5,002 nt of DNA, from assembly GCA_017382615.1 (NCBI GenBank), contig JAFNZX010000165.1, positions 1 through 5,002 on the forward strand, in the 5' to 3' direction. Made by a program: the position numbers and the translations under genes. This document shows positions 1 through 4,922 of the stretch, one piece after another. Source of the DNA: Clostridia bacterium. GTDB taxonomy: Bacteria; Bacillota; Clostridia; Oscillospirales; CAG-272. Under the pieces are notes generated by a model. The model saw only the letters and a program-made list of their open reading frames with translations. It made no database searches and was not told where the DNA came from. Positions within the stretch are counted from its first letter, which is position 1. Each line of letters begins with the position of its first letter.

Positions 1-385
1 CATCCTTGGCAGCACGCGCACAGCCGAATTTGGAAAGATCCACGCCCAGCGTGCCGTACCCTTGGGCAGCCAGACGGTTTGTGTAGTAGCCTTGTCCGCA
101 GCCGGCGTCAATTAAGGTCGCACCGGCAGGCAGATAATCGCGCACCGCCTTCTCCAAGGCAGAAGCAGCGGGAGCATAATACCCCTTTTGCAAAAAGCTT
201 GTCCGCGCGGCAATCGCCTGCTTGGAGTCCCCTCCCGGGGCATGTCCCACGGCTAAATTGACGTACCCCTCGCGCGCAAGATCAAAGCGGTGCTTGCCGC
301 CAAGGCAGCAAAGCGTGCCGCCCTCGACCGTCACACCGTTTTTGCACACGGGGCACCTGAGTATATCGGTAAGTGCACTCAGCAT
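1..385 (-). CDS. rlmA: 23S rRNA (guanine-N1) methyltransferase, RlmA family, N-terminal part
   Basis: The gene runs off the left edge; 128 codons are visible, about half of the family's usual length of roughly 270 residues. RlmA proteins methylate a guanine of helix 35 in 23S rRNA (G745 in E. coli, G748 in TlrB-type enzymes) using S-adenosylmethionine in the cytoplasm. The N-terminus has the family's zinc-binding module: Cys11 and Cys14 in RCPVC, then Cys26/Cys27 and His32 before RFD. The signature LAREGYVNL lies at 36-44. Motif I of the SAM-binding fold is DAGCGQGYY at 93-101, and the acidic residue of motif II is Asp116 in GVDLSK. The ATG at 385 has an AGAGG ribosome site at 393-397. It overlaps the stop of the preceding Toprim gene by 7 bases, which suggests translational coupling. 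The exact G745 versus G748 specificity cannot be told from this part. Confidence 0.9.
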   Translation of the reverse strand, partial: MLSALTDILRCPVCKNGVTVEGGTLCCLGGKHRFDLAREGYVNLAVGHAPGGDSKQAIAARTSFLQKGYYAPAASALEKAVRDYLPAGATLIDAGCGQGYYTNRLAAQGYGTLGVDLSKFGCARAAKD

Positions 386-987
386 TCTTGTTCCTCTTTC
401 TCTCTGCCCACAAGGGCAAGATATTCGTCATACGTAAGCAGCATTTTCAGCGCATCCAAAAGCGCGTTTGCCGTCATGTCCTCGGGCAGTCCGCAAGCGC
501 GCGCAATCTCGGCTCTGCGGGCTTTACTGTCCGCGCCGCCCGAAAGCCCGTCCATAAAGAAATCGGTCTTAGAGAGCGGATTTTCGGCTCTGTGCGCTGC
601 CGCATCGCCTTGTGCGTAAGGGGCAAACAGTGCACGCAAAAGGTCTGCGTCCATGCCCTCCACGCCAAGCAGCCCTTGCGCGCCCGGTGCGTCCTTGCGG
701 CGTTCCTTGCCCTTGATCTGGGGCGTATATAGCTGGATCAGCCGATCCTTGGGGATGAGCGACGAGATATGCGAGCGGATGACCTTGCCGCCGCCATCGC
801 TGTCGGTCAGCACGATGATCATGCTTTTTTGTGAGAGCTTGCGTAACAGCTGCGAAAGCTCCCGATTTTTGAAAACGCCAAATCCCGCCGTGGGAATGAT
901 CTGCGCCTCGATGATGGAGGACAGCTTGATCTTATCATACTTCCCTTCCACGATCACGGGATACGGTACAATCAGCTTTTCTTGCAT
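379..987 (-). CDS. RNase M5-like Toprim protein (rnmV-like)
   Basis: This is a complete 202-residue protein. The Toprim fold is clear: the catalytic glutamate is Glu14 in VIVEGKYDKIKL, and the paired aspartates are Asp62 and Asp64 in LTDSDGGG. Next come a GKERRK stretch (93-98) and GVEGMD (108-113). The C-terminal domain (about 137-193, LSKTDFFMDGLSGG onward) resembles the C-terminal domain of RNase M5. RNase M5 matures the 5' and 3' ends of 5S rRNA in Bacillus. This protein has GGG where Bacillus M5 has PG-type residues after the DxD, and a longer basic linker, which fits the second, poorly studied M5-like branch of Clostridia. 5S maturation is therefore likely but unproven. AAGGAG at 993-998 precedes the ATG by 5 bases and contains the stop codon of uppP. 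The 3' end overlaps rlmA by 7 bases. Confidence 0.82.
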   Translation of the reverse strand: MQEKLIVPYPVIVEGKYDKIKLSSIIEAQIIPTAGFGVFKNRELSQLLRKLSQKSMIIVLTDSDGGGKVIRSHISSLIPKDRLIQLYTPQIKGKERRKDAPGAQGLLGVEGMDADLLRALFAPYAQGDAAAHRAENPLSKTDFFMDGLSGGADSKARRAEIARACGLPEDMTANALLDALKMLLTYDEYLALVGREKEEQEC

Positions 988-996
988 AAAAGCTCC

Positions 997-1875
997 TTAT
1001 AGAAAATAATTGATCAGCACCGCTGCGCCAAGCAGCATGCGATACACGCCAAACAGCGCAAAGCCGCGGCGCGAAACGAAATCGATCAGAAAACGGATAG
1101 AAATGCGCGAGGTCACGTATGCTGCCGCGCACGCAACGAGCAGCACAAGCACCGCAGGCGCAGGCATGCGCAAGCCGTTTTGCAGCATAAAGCGCACAAA
1201 GCCCAGCGCCTTGATCCCACACGCACCCAGCATGACGGGCACCGCCATGAAAAACGACAGCTCCGCAGCACTCTTGCGCGAAAGCCCCAGCAGCATACCG
1301 CCTAAGATACAAGCACCCGAGCGCGACGTACCGGGCACCAAGGAAAGCACCTGAAAGAGTCCCACGCCAAGGCATTTGCCAAAGGGCAGCTCTGCTAAGT
1401 CGCCGTCGTCCTCCGTTTTTCCCTTGCGCATGCGCTCCGCTATGATAAAAAGCACACCGTAAAGCATCAGCATCGCGGCAACGACCACGCCGTGATAGAA
1501 AAGTCCGTCCATATCCTTGCCGCAAATGCGCGTCAAGATCGCGTCAACCGCCACGCCCGCAATGCCTGCGGGAATGCAGCCCACGATCACGCGCGACCAC
1601 AAACCGACGGCAGACCTTGTTGTTTCTTGCTTAAAAAGCGGCGCAAGCAGCCGCGTATGATAGGTTGTCAAAACTGCAAAAATCGCACCAAGCTGTACCG
1701 TAACCAAAAACAGCTCCCAAAACTCCGACGCAAAGAGCGGATGCACCTGTGTGCCCACCTGTAGCGTCAAAATGTCCTCAAGCAGGATCAGATGTCCTGT
1801 AGAGCTGACGGGCAACCACTCGGTAACGCCCTCAATGATCCCGTACACCAGCGATTTTAACAGTAAGACTCCCAA
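997..1875 (-). CDS. uppP: Undecaprenyl-diphosphatase (BacA/UppP family)
   Basis: UppP removes a phosphate from undecaprenyl diphosphate at the membrane, recycling the lipid carrier of peptidoglycan and wall-polymer synthesis. Overexpression gives bacitracin resistance in several bacteria. The 292-residue protein shows both family motifs: EGVTEWLPVSSTGH at 15-28 (Glu15, Glu19, Ser25, His28) and PGTSRSG at 181-187 with Arg185. Multiple hydrophobic helices run through the whole length, with a charged loop near 148-165. Length is slightly above the common 265-280. The start is a TTG at 1875, chosen because AAGGAG at 1881-1886 lies 5 bases upstream and no ATG is suitably placed. The upstream U32 gene ends in the same Shine-Dalgarno sequence, and the downstream Toprim gene starts 9 bases after the stop, so the gene sits inside a tight operon. 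Confidence 0.96.
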   Translation of the reverse strand: MGVLLLKSLVYGIIEGVTEWLPVSSTGHLILLEDILTLQVGTQVHPLFASEFWELFLVTVQLGAIFAVLTTYHTRLLAPLFKQETTRSAVGLWSRVIVGCIPAGIAGVAVDAILTRICGKDMDGLFYHGVVVAAMLMLYGVLFIIAERMRKGKTEDDGDLAELPFGKCLGVGLFQVLSLVPGTSRSGACILGGMLLGLSRKSAAELSFFMAVPVMLGACGIKALGFVRFMLQNGLRMPAPAVLVLLVACAAAYVTSRISIRFLIDFVSRRGFALFGVYRMLLGAAVLINYFL

Positions 1876-1880
1876 TAGTT

Positions 1881-1886
1881 CTCCTT
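1881..1886 (-). promoter_or_regulatory. Ribosome binding site of uppP, selecting a TTG start
   Basis: On the minus strand AAGGAG lies 5 bases before TTG at 1875. The first two bases of this site also belong to the TAA stop of the U32 gene (1885-1887). The position fixes the TTG as the start of uppP and suggests that ribosomes ending the U32 gene can reinitiate here. Confidence 0.85.
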
Positions 1887-3186
1887 AGAGTGAATCGGGT
1901 CTGCGCTTGTCAAAGCCCTTGGGGCTGCCTGCACGCATGATATCACCCTCGCGAATTGTAAACGGCACGCGACACCAGAAAATCATGGAAGGGTGCGGTG
2001 CTGAAGGGATTGCCGTACCGTCGGGCGCGTACAGCTCGCAAACGTCAAAGCCCACGCCGATTTTACCGGGAGAGATAACCTCAGCTCCCTCGCCTACGCT
2101 GACCTTGTTGCGCTGTACGAAGCGGTACAGTCTGCCCTGCTCTGTTTCCATGTGCACGCCTGCAGCCTCTATTGCACTTGCTTCCTCTTGATTATATTCC
2201 GTTGCCGTTGCAAAATATGCTTTTTCGCGCATATATCCGCACTCACCCAGCAGCTGCGGGTTGTTCATGGGGTCGTCAAGGTAAAATCCCGTACCGTAGG
2301 TGCGGTGCGAAACGCTTTCCAGCTCGGTCAGCCATTCGGGATTGAACGCATAGCCCTCGGGATCGGCAGTATAGGCATCCATTGCCATACGGTAGGCGTT
2401 GGTGACCACGGCGGTATAGTACGCGCTCTTCATTCTGCCCTCAATCTTAAAGGAATCAATGCCGCTGTTCATCAGCTGCGGAATGCACTCGATGGTGCAC
2501 ATATCCTTGGAGGACATGATAAACGTGCCGTGCTCGTTCTGCTCAATCGGGATAGGCATCTCGGGTCTCTTTTCCTCCACCAGCACGTAATTCCATCTGC
2601 AGGGCTGCGAACACGTGCCGCGGTTGCCGTCACGTCCGTTGAGCGCGTTTGCCAAGAGGCATCTGCCGCTGTACGACACGCACATCGAGCCGTGCACGAA
2701 TGCTTCCAGCTCCACGTCCTCGGGAAGTGCTGCGCGAATGGCAGCAATCTCGGAAAAGCTGAGCTCACGCGCCAGCACCAATCTCTTTGCGCCCATAGCC
2801 GCCCAGCCGCAAGCCGCTGCGGGGCTGATGATGCTTGCCTGGGTGGAGATATGGATCTCCATATCGGGCAATATTTCCTTAATGGTCATCAGCACGCCCA
2901 TGTCGGCAACGATCATGGCGTCAATGCCAAAGTCCTTGACCTCGTATAAAAACTTGCGCAACAAGGGATACTCGTTGGTGCGCGGCATGGTGTTGACCGT
3001 CAGATACAGCTTTTTACCGCGCGCGTGGGTGTACTCCACTGCTTCCTTGAGCTCGTCGTTGGTAAAATTATCAGCCGCAGAACGCATACCAAACATCTGT
3101 CCTGCGCAATAAACGGCATCCGCACCGTACAAGAGTGCCGCCTTGAGTTTTTCAAAATTCCCCGCGGGGGATAAAAGTTCGGGCAT
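1885..3186 (-). CDS. trhP: U32-family protein, tRNA uridine-34 hydroxylation (TrhP/YrrO type)
   Basis: The 433-residue protein opens with PELLSPAGNFEKLKAAL and GADAVYCAG, the start of the U32 barrel. The U32 signature is at 161-177: EAFVHGSMCVSYSGRC. Candidate iron-sulphur cysteines are Cys169, Cys176, Cys192 or Cys196, and Cys230 or Cys234. SFKIEGRMKS at 245-254 is also typical, and the last 90 residues resemble the small C-terminal domain of this family. Members of this size (YegQ/TrhP in E. coli, YrrO in Bacillus) are known to take part in prephenate-dependent formation of 5-hydroxyuridine at tRNA position 34. The old label 'peptidase U32' comes from a collagenase claim and is probably wrong for this branch. 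RlhA, which acts on 23S rRNA, is longer and less likely. GAGG at 3196-3199 precedes the ATG by 9 bases. It is the second gene of the operon, 63 bases after the small membrane protein. Confidence 0.88.
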   Translation of the reverse strand: MPELLSPAGNFEKLKAALLYGADAVYCAGQMFGMRSAADNFTNDELKEAVEYTHARGKKLYLTVNTMPRTNEYPLLRKFLYEVKDFGIDAMIVADMGVLMTIKEILPDMEIHISTQASIISPAAACGWAAMGAKRLVLARELSFSEIAAIRAALPEDVELEAFVHGSMCVSYSGRCLLANALNGRDGNRGTCSQPCRWNYVLVEEKRPEMPIPIEQNEHGTFIMSSKDMCTIECIPQLMNSGIDSFKIEGRMKSAYYTAVVTNAYRMAMDAYTADPEGYAFNPEWLTELESVSHRTYGTGFYLDDPMNNPQLLGECGYMREKAYFATATEYNQEEASAIEAAGVHMETEQGRLYRFVQRNKVSVGEGAEVISPGKIGVGFDVCELYAPDGTAIPSAPHPSMIFWCRVPFTIREGDIMRAGSPKGFDKRRPDSL

Positions 3187-3249
3187 AATCAGTTTCCTCT
3201 CTACTTATATAGACGTCAAATTTTAAAAAATGTTCCGTGTTTTTGAAAT

Positions 3250-3708
3250 TTATTTTTGATTTTTCTCGTCTTCCTGCATTTTTTTGTATCTGCGCGCATC
3301 CAGAGCAGGACGAATGACCTGCGTATATACGATCGCACCCACCAGCACGCAGAGCGTCAGGCAGGGCCAGATGATGTAGCCTTGGGGCGTCAGGAGCAGC
3401 ACCAGCACAAATGCCAGCAGCGAAATGCAGAACAGCGACACCAAAAACGCGGTAACAAGATTGCTCTTTTTCTTTTGCTGCGCACGGTATGCCTTGACCT
3501 CGTCGTTATCGTGGCTTGCGCCCGTTGCCGCCATATCCTCCAAGCGTTTGATCTCCTTGGCGTATTGCTCGTACAGCGCGTCCGCATCGCGGTAGCCGTG
3601 AATTTTTTGAAGTAAGCTCAGCGAGCGATAATACTCGTGCACCGCACAGGGCGCAGGCTCGGTCGCCTCGATATATATTTGCAGTTTTTCGTCTTCTGTG
3701 TATGCCAT
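3250..3708 (-). CDS. Small membrane protein, two transmembrane helices, unknown function
   Basis: I do not recognise this 152-residue protein. The N-terminal 80 residues are soluble and mostly helical. YYRSLSLLQKIHGYRDADAL at 26-45 resembles the helix pair with a GY(K/R)DA turn seen in TPR-like segments of clostridial proteins. A basic patch (QQKKK, 77-81) is followed by two hydrophobic helices, about 84-107 and 111-133, separated only by TPQG. The C-terminus is charged and basic (RPALDARRYKK). The positive-inside rule places both ends in the cytoplasm, with a short outer turn. AAGGAG at 3716-3721 lies 7 bases before the ATG, and the promoter at 3744-3772 lies just upstream, so this is the first gene of the operon. 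It could be a scaffold or membrane anchor; no enzyme motif is visible. That it is a real gene is well supported by the promoter and ribosome site. Confidence 0.8.
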   Translation of the reverse strand: MAYTEDEKLQIYIEATEPAPCAVHEYYRSLSLLQKIHGYRDADALYEQYAKEIKRLEDMAATGASHDNDEVKAYRAQQKKKSNLVTAFLVSLFCISLLAFVLVLLLTPQGYIIWPCLTLCVLVGAIVYTQVIRPALDARRYKKMQEDEKNQK

Positions 3709-3743
3709 TTTTATTCTCCTTAAAAATTCGCACAGTTTTTTTC

Positions 3744-3772
3744 ATTATAACATATTTTTCGCAAAATCTCAA
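3744..3772 (-). promoter_or_regulatory. Vegetative (sigma-A type) promoter of the five-gene operon
   Basis: On the minus strand TTGAGA (3767-3772) is followed by a 17-base spacer and TATAAT (3744-3749). A TG one base before the -10 box makes it an extended -10 promoter. The predicted transcript start is near 3737, giving a leader of about 28 bases before the ATG at 3708. The leader has no room for a riboswitch or attenuator, so control is probably at initiation only. Confidence 0.85.
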
Positions 3773-3797
3773 GAGGATTTTGCAAATATCACGTCCA

Positions 3798-3832
3798 AAA
3801 AGACAAAAAAGGGCTGCCTTTCGGCAGCCCTT
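3798..3832 (-). terminator. Intrinsic terminator of the lipoprotein gene
   Basis: Read on the minus strand, GGGCTGCC pairs with GGCAGCCC (3811-3830) around a GAAA tetraloop, extended by two A-T pairs (3809-3832). A run of six T (3805-3810) and a further T-rich tail follow. The stem begins 15 bases after the lipoprotein stop codon. The plus-strand side lacks a T run, so it works for the minus strand only. It insulates the operon promoter, whose -35 box lies about 26 bases further on. Confidence 0.93.
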
Positions 3833-3847
3833 AAGGGATATTGGGAT

Positions 3848-4651
3848 TTATTCGGGCAAAACCTCTGCGCTGGGCAGACCGGGCCACTCAAATACCTCCT
3901 CAGACTTCTCGTAGCCATAGCTGAACAAGGTATCGGGGTCGGGCGTGTCGGTGATCAGATGGCGACCGGGGGTCAAGCCCTCAAGCTCGGCAAGCACCCA
4001 AACGTAAGTACCTTCCAGATTGGAGTACACGTCCAGCTCGTACAAGTCGGAATAGTAGGCATAGCCCGCCACGCCGTCCGTGATGGTGCAGTCGTCGTAG
4101 ATGGCACCGTGATCGAACACAAAATCTACGTTGTGCCAGTTGTAGGCAAGGCGATAGAAGCAGCCATCCTGTGGGATGTTGAGATACAGGCAAACGTTGG
4201 TGGAGTCGGTCATGGAGATCACGCCACCGCCCCATTCGGCAAGGTAATCGATCGCGTCCTGTATGCAGGAGAATTCCTCCCCGTCATCGGTGACGCAAAC
4301 GGTATAGCCGAAATCATATCTGCCATCGTAGCAGGTGGTCATGCCGTCCATAGACGTACCGACCGCGATCAGGTTATAATAGGGGTTGTTGGGGTCATCC
4401 TCGGCAAAATCGTCGCGGCCGCCATAAGCGGGCTCCGTCTCTGCCTCTGTCAGGGATTCGGTTTCGGGCTCGGTAGTCACCTGCTCAGTGGTGATCTCTT
4501 GAGTAGTCGGCTCCTCGGTGGGTGCCTCGGTCATTTGCTCGGTAGTCGGCTCCGGGGTGGTCTGTTCCTCGGTGTTTCCTTTGTCGCACGCGGCAAACGC
4601 GAGCACCAAAAGTGCACACAGAATCAAAGAAAGGGCGCGGATCTTACTCAT
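3848..4651 (-). CDS. Secreted lipoprotein with Thr/Glu-rich linker, unknown function
   Basis: The start at 4651 is chosen because AAGGAGG (4657-4663) lies 5 bases upstream and the predicted transcript start (about 4678) excludes the longer reading beginning at 4732. The 267-residue product has a lipoprotein signal: basic SKIR, a hydrophobic core, then LAFAAC with lipidated Cys22. The Phe at -3 is acceptable but not ideal. Residues 27-74 are a linker with 16 Thr and 15 Glu, without Lys or Arg, which would span the cell wall. The remaining 190 residues are acidic, rich in Tyr and Asp, and carry six Cys (107, 119, 129, 154, 164, 188). FSCIQDAIDYLAEWGGGVI (127-145) recalls the opening turn of parallel beta-helix proteins of the pectate-lyase type, but the rest shows no clear helix repeats or catalytic motif. 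I assign no function. The gene stands alone, between its own promoter and terminator. Confidence 0.88.
   Translation of the reverse strand: MSKIRALSLILCALLVLAFAACDKGNTEEQTTPEPTTEQMTEAPTEEPTTQEITTEQVTTEPETESLTEAETEPAYGGRDDFAEDDPNNPYYNLIAVGTSMDGMTTCYDGRYDFGYTVCVTDDGEEFSCIQDAIDYLAEWGGGVISMTDSTNVCLYLNIPQDGCFYRLAYNWHNVDFVFDHGAIYDDCTITDGVAGYAYYSDLYELDVYSNLEGTYVWVLAELEGLTPGRHLITDTPDPDTLFSYGYEKSEEVFEWPGLPSAEVLPE
4430..4573 (-). repeat. Imperfect short tandem repeat coding for the Thr/Glu linker
   Basis: This part of the lipoprotein gene encodes about ten imperfect units of 4-5 residues, such as TTPEP, TTEQM, TEAP, TEEP, TTQEI, TTEQV and TTEPE. The DNA is repetitive too: GTAGTCGGCTCC occurs at 4503-4514 and again at 4542-4553, 39 bases (13 codons) apart. 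Such a stretch can change length by slippage without shifting frame only if whole codons are gained or lost. Confidence 0.8.
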
Positions 4652-4656
4652 ACATA

Positions 4657-4663
4657 CCTCCTT
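4657..4663 (-). promoter_or_regulatory. Ribosome binding site of the lipoprotein gene
   Basis: A full AAGGAGG lies 5 bases before the ATG at 4651 on the minus strand. It decides this start over the upstream in-frame ATG at 4732, which has no ribosome site and would precede the promoter's start point. Confidence 0.9.
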
Positions 4664-4684
4664 ACGGCATATTTTGCCTTTTTC

Positions 4685-4714
4685 ATTATAGCATAGCATT
4701 CCCCTCTTTGTCAA
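4685..4714 (-). promoter_or_regulatory. Strong vegetative (sigma-A type) promoter of the lipoprotein gene
   Basis: On the minus strand a perfect TTGACA (4709-4714) and a perfect TATAAT (4685-4690) are 18 bases apart. A TG one base before the -10 box adds an extended -10 element. Transcription should start near 4678, giving a leader of about 27 bases. A run of seven T on the minus strand lies just upstream of the -35 box (4716-4722) and could act as an UP-like element or as the tail of an upstream terminator. Confidence 0.9.
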
Positions 4715-4733
4715 CAAAAAAAGCCTCTGCAAA

Positions 4734-4758
4734 GCGAACTTCTCATAAGGAAGTTTGC
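4734..4758. repeat. Inverted repeat (9-base arms)
   Basis: GCGAACTTC (4734-4742) and GAAGTTTGC (4750-4758) pair around a 7-base loop, with one G-U pair in plus-strand RNA that becomes an A-C mismatch in minus-strand RNA. On the minus strand it is followed, 11 bases later, by the T7 run at 4716-4722, too far for a standard terminator. It may be part of the same mobile repeat unit as the adjacent cloverleaf element. Confidence 0.55.
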
Positions 4759-4768
4759 CTGATACACG

Positions 4769-4816
4769 GTAGGGGCGAACTGTGTTCGCCCGCGGGAGAC
4801 CGCAGGTCTCCCCTAC
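4769..4816. repeat. 48-base cloverleaf-like palindromic repeat
   Basis: The element is built from perfect parts. An outer stem GTAG (4769-4772) pairs with CTAC (4813-4816). Inside are two 8-base-pair hairpins with 3-base loops: GGGCGAAC/GTTCGCCC (4773-4791, loop TGT) and GGGAGACC/GGTCTCCC (4794-4812, loop GCA), joined by GC. The outer seven bases, GTAGGGG and CCCCTAC, can also pair with each other. The element is much more GC-rich than the DNA on either side. Small GTAGGGGCG-type palindromes are scattered between genes in several Clostridia, as I recall; whether this one is multi-copy cannot be seen from one copy. It has no coding capacity. Confidence 0.82.
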
Positions 4817-4849
4817 GAATAAGCAAAATTTGATATGCAGAAGACAAAG

Positions 4850-4887
4850 ATAACCCCGACAGATTTTTTGAGGTCTGTCGGGATTAT
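4850..4887 (-). terminator. Long hairpin, probable intrinsic terminator of a gene at the right edge
   Basis: Arms at 4850-4863 and 4874-4887 pair over 14 positions around a 10-base loop. In minus-strand RNA every position pairs, with one G-U (4854 with 4883); in plus-strand RNA this position is a C-A mismatch. That difference favours a minus-strand transcript. The minus-strand tail is only moderately T-rich (CTTTGTCTT), while the plus-strand tail (ATTATTTGTTTG) is also T-rich, so it could act in both directions. It lies 35 bases after the stop of the possible membrane-protein end. Confidence 0.6.
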
Positions 4888-4922
4888 TTGTTTGATAAAT
4901 TGGATTTGGTTTGTACTATATG

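Larger units (their letters stand above)
4715..4922. other. Non-coding stretch with hairpins and a repeat
   Basis: No convincing gene is seen between the lipoprotein promoter and position 4923. The stretch contains, from low to high coordinates, an A7 run (4716-4722), a hairpin (4734-4758), a cloverleaf-like repeat (4769-4816), about 33 bases of AT-rich sequence, a long hairpin (4850-4887) and another AT-rich segment. No open frame here has a ribosome site. Confidence 0.7.

Noticed and set aside
935..1525. A 196-codon minus-strand frame within uppP.
   Set aside because: It is the out-of-frame shadow of uppP, rich in Arg, Cys and Ala, with no family resemblance and no ribosome site.
2152..2949. 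A 265-codon plus-strand open frame opposite the U32 gene.
   Set aside because: The minus strand clearly codes for a U32 protein with all family motifs; the plus frame has no ribosome site and a His/Ala-rich, low-information product.
3187..3249. A separate promoter or attenuator between the small membrane protein gene and trhP.
   Set aside because: TTGACG occurs on the minus strand but no -10 box is at the right distance, and the only inverted repeat is made of A-T pairs. The gap looks like plain AT-rich spacer.
4430..4573. A CRISPR-like or tandem repeat array.
   Set aside because: The units are too short and imperfect, there are no unique spacers, and the repetition follows the codons of a Thr/Glu linker.
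3698..4696. A long plus-strand open frame (332 codons) opposite the lipoprotein gene and its terminator.
   Set aside because: It runs through the terminator and both promoters, has no ribosome site, and its Gly/His/Val-rich product is the typical antisense image of a Asp/Tyr/Thr-rich gene.
4652..4732. A 27-residue N-terminal extension of the lipoprotein starting at 4732.
   Set aside because: It would begin upstream of the promoter, lacks a ribosome site and would bury the lipoprotein signal peptide.
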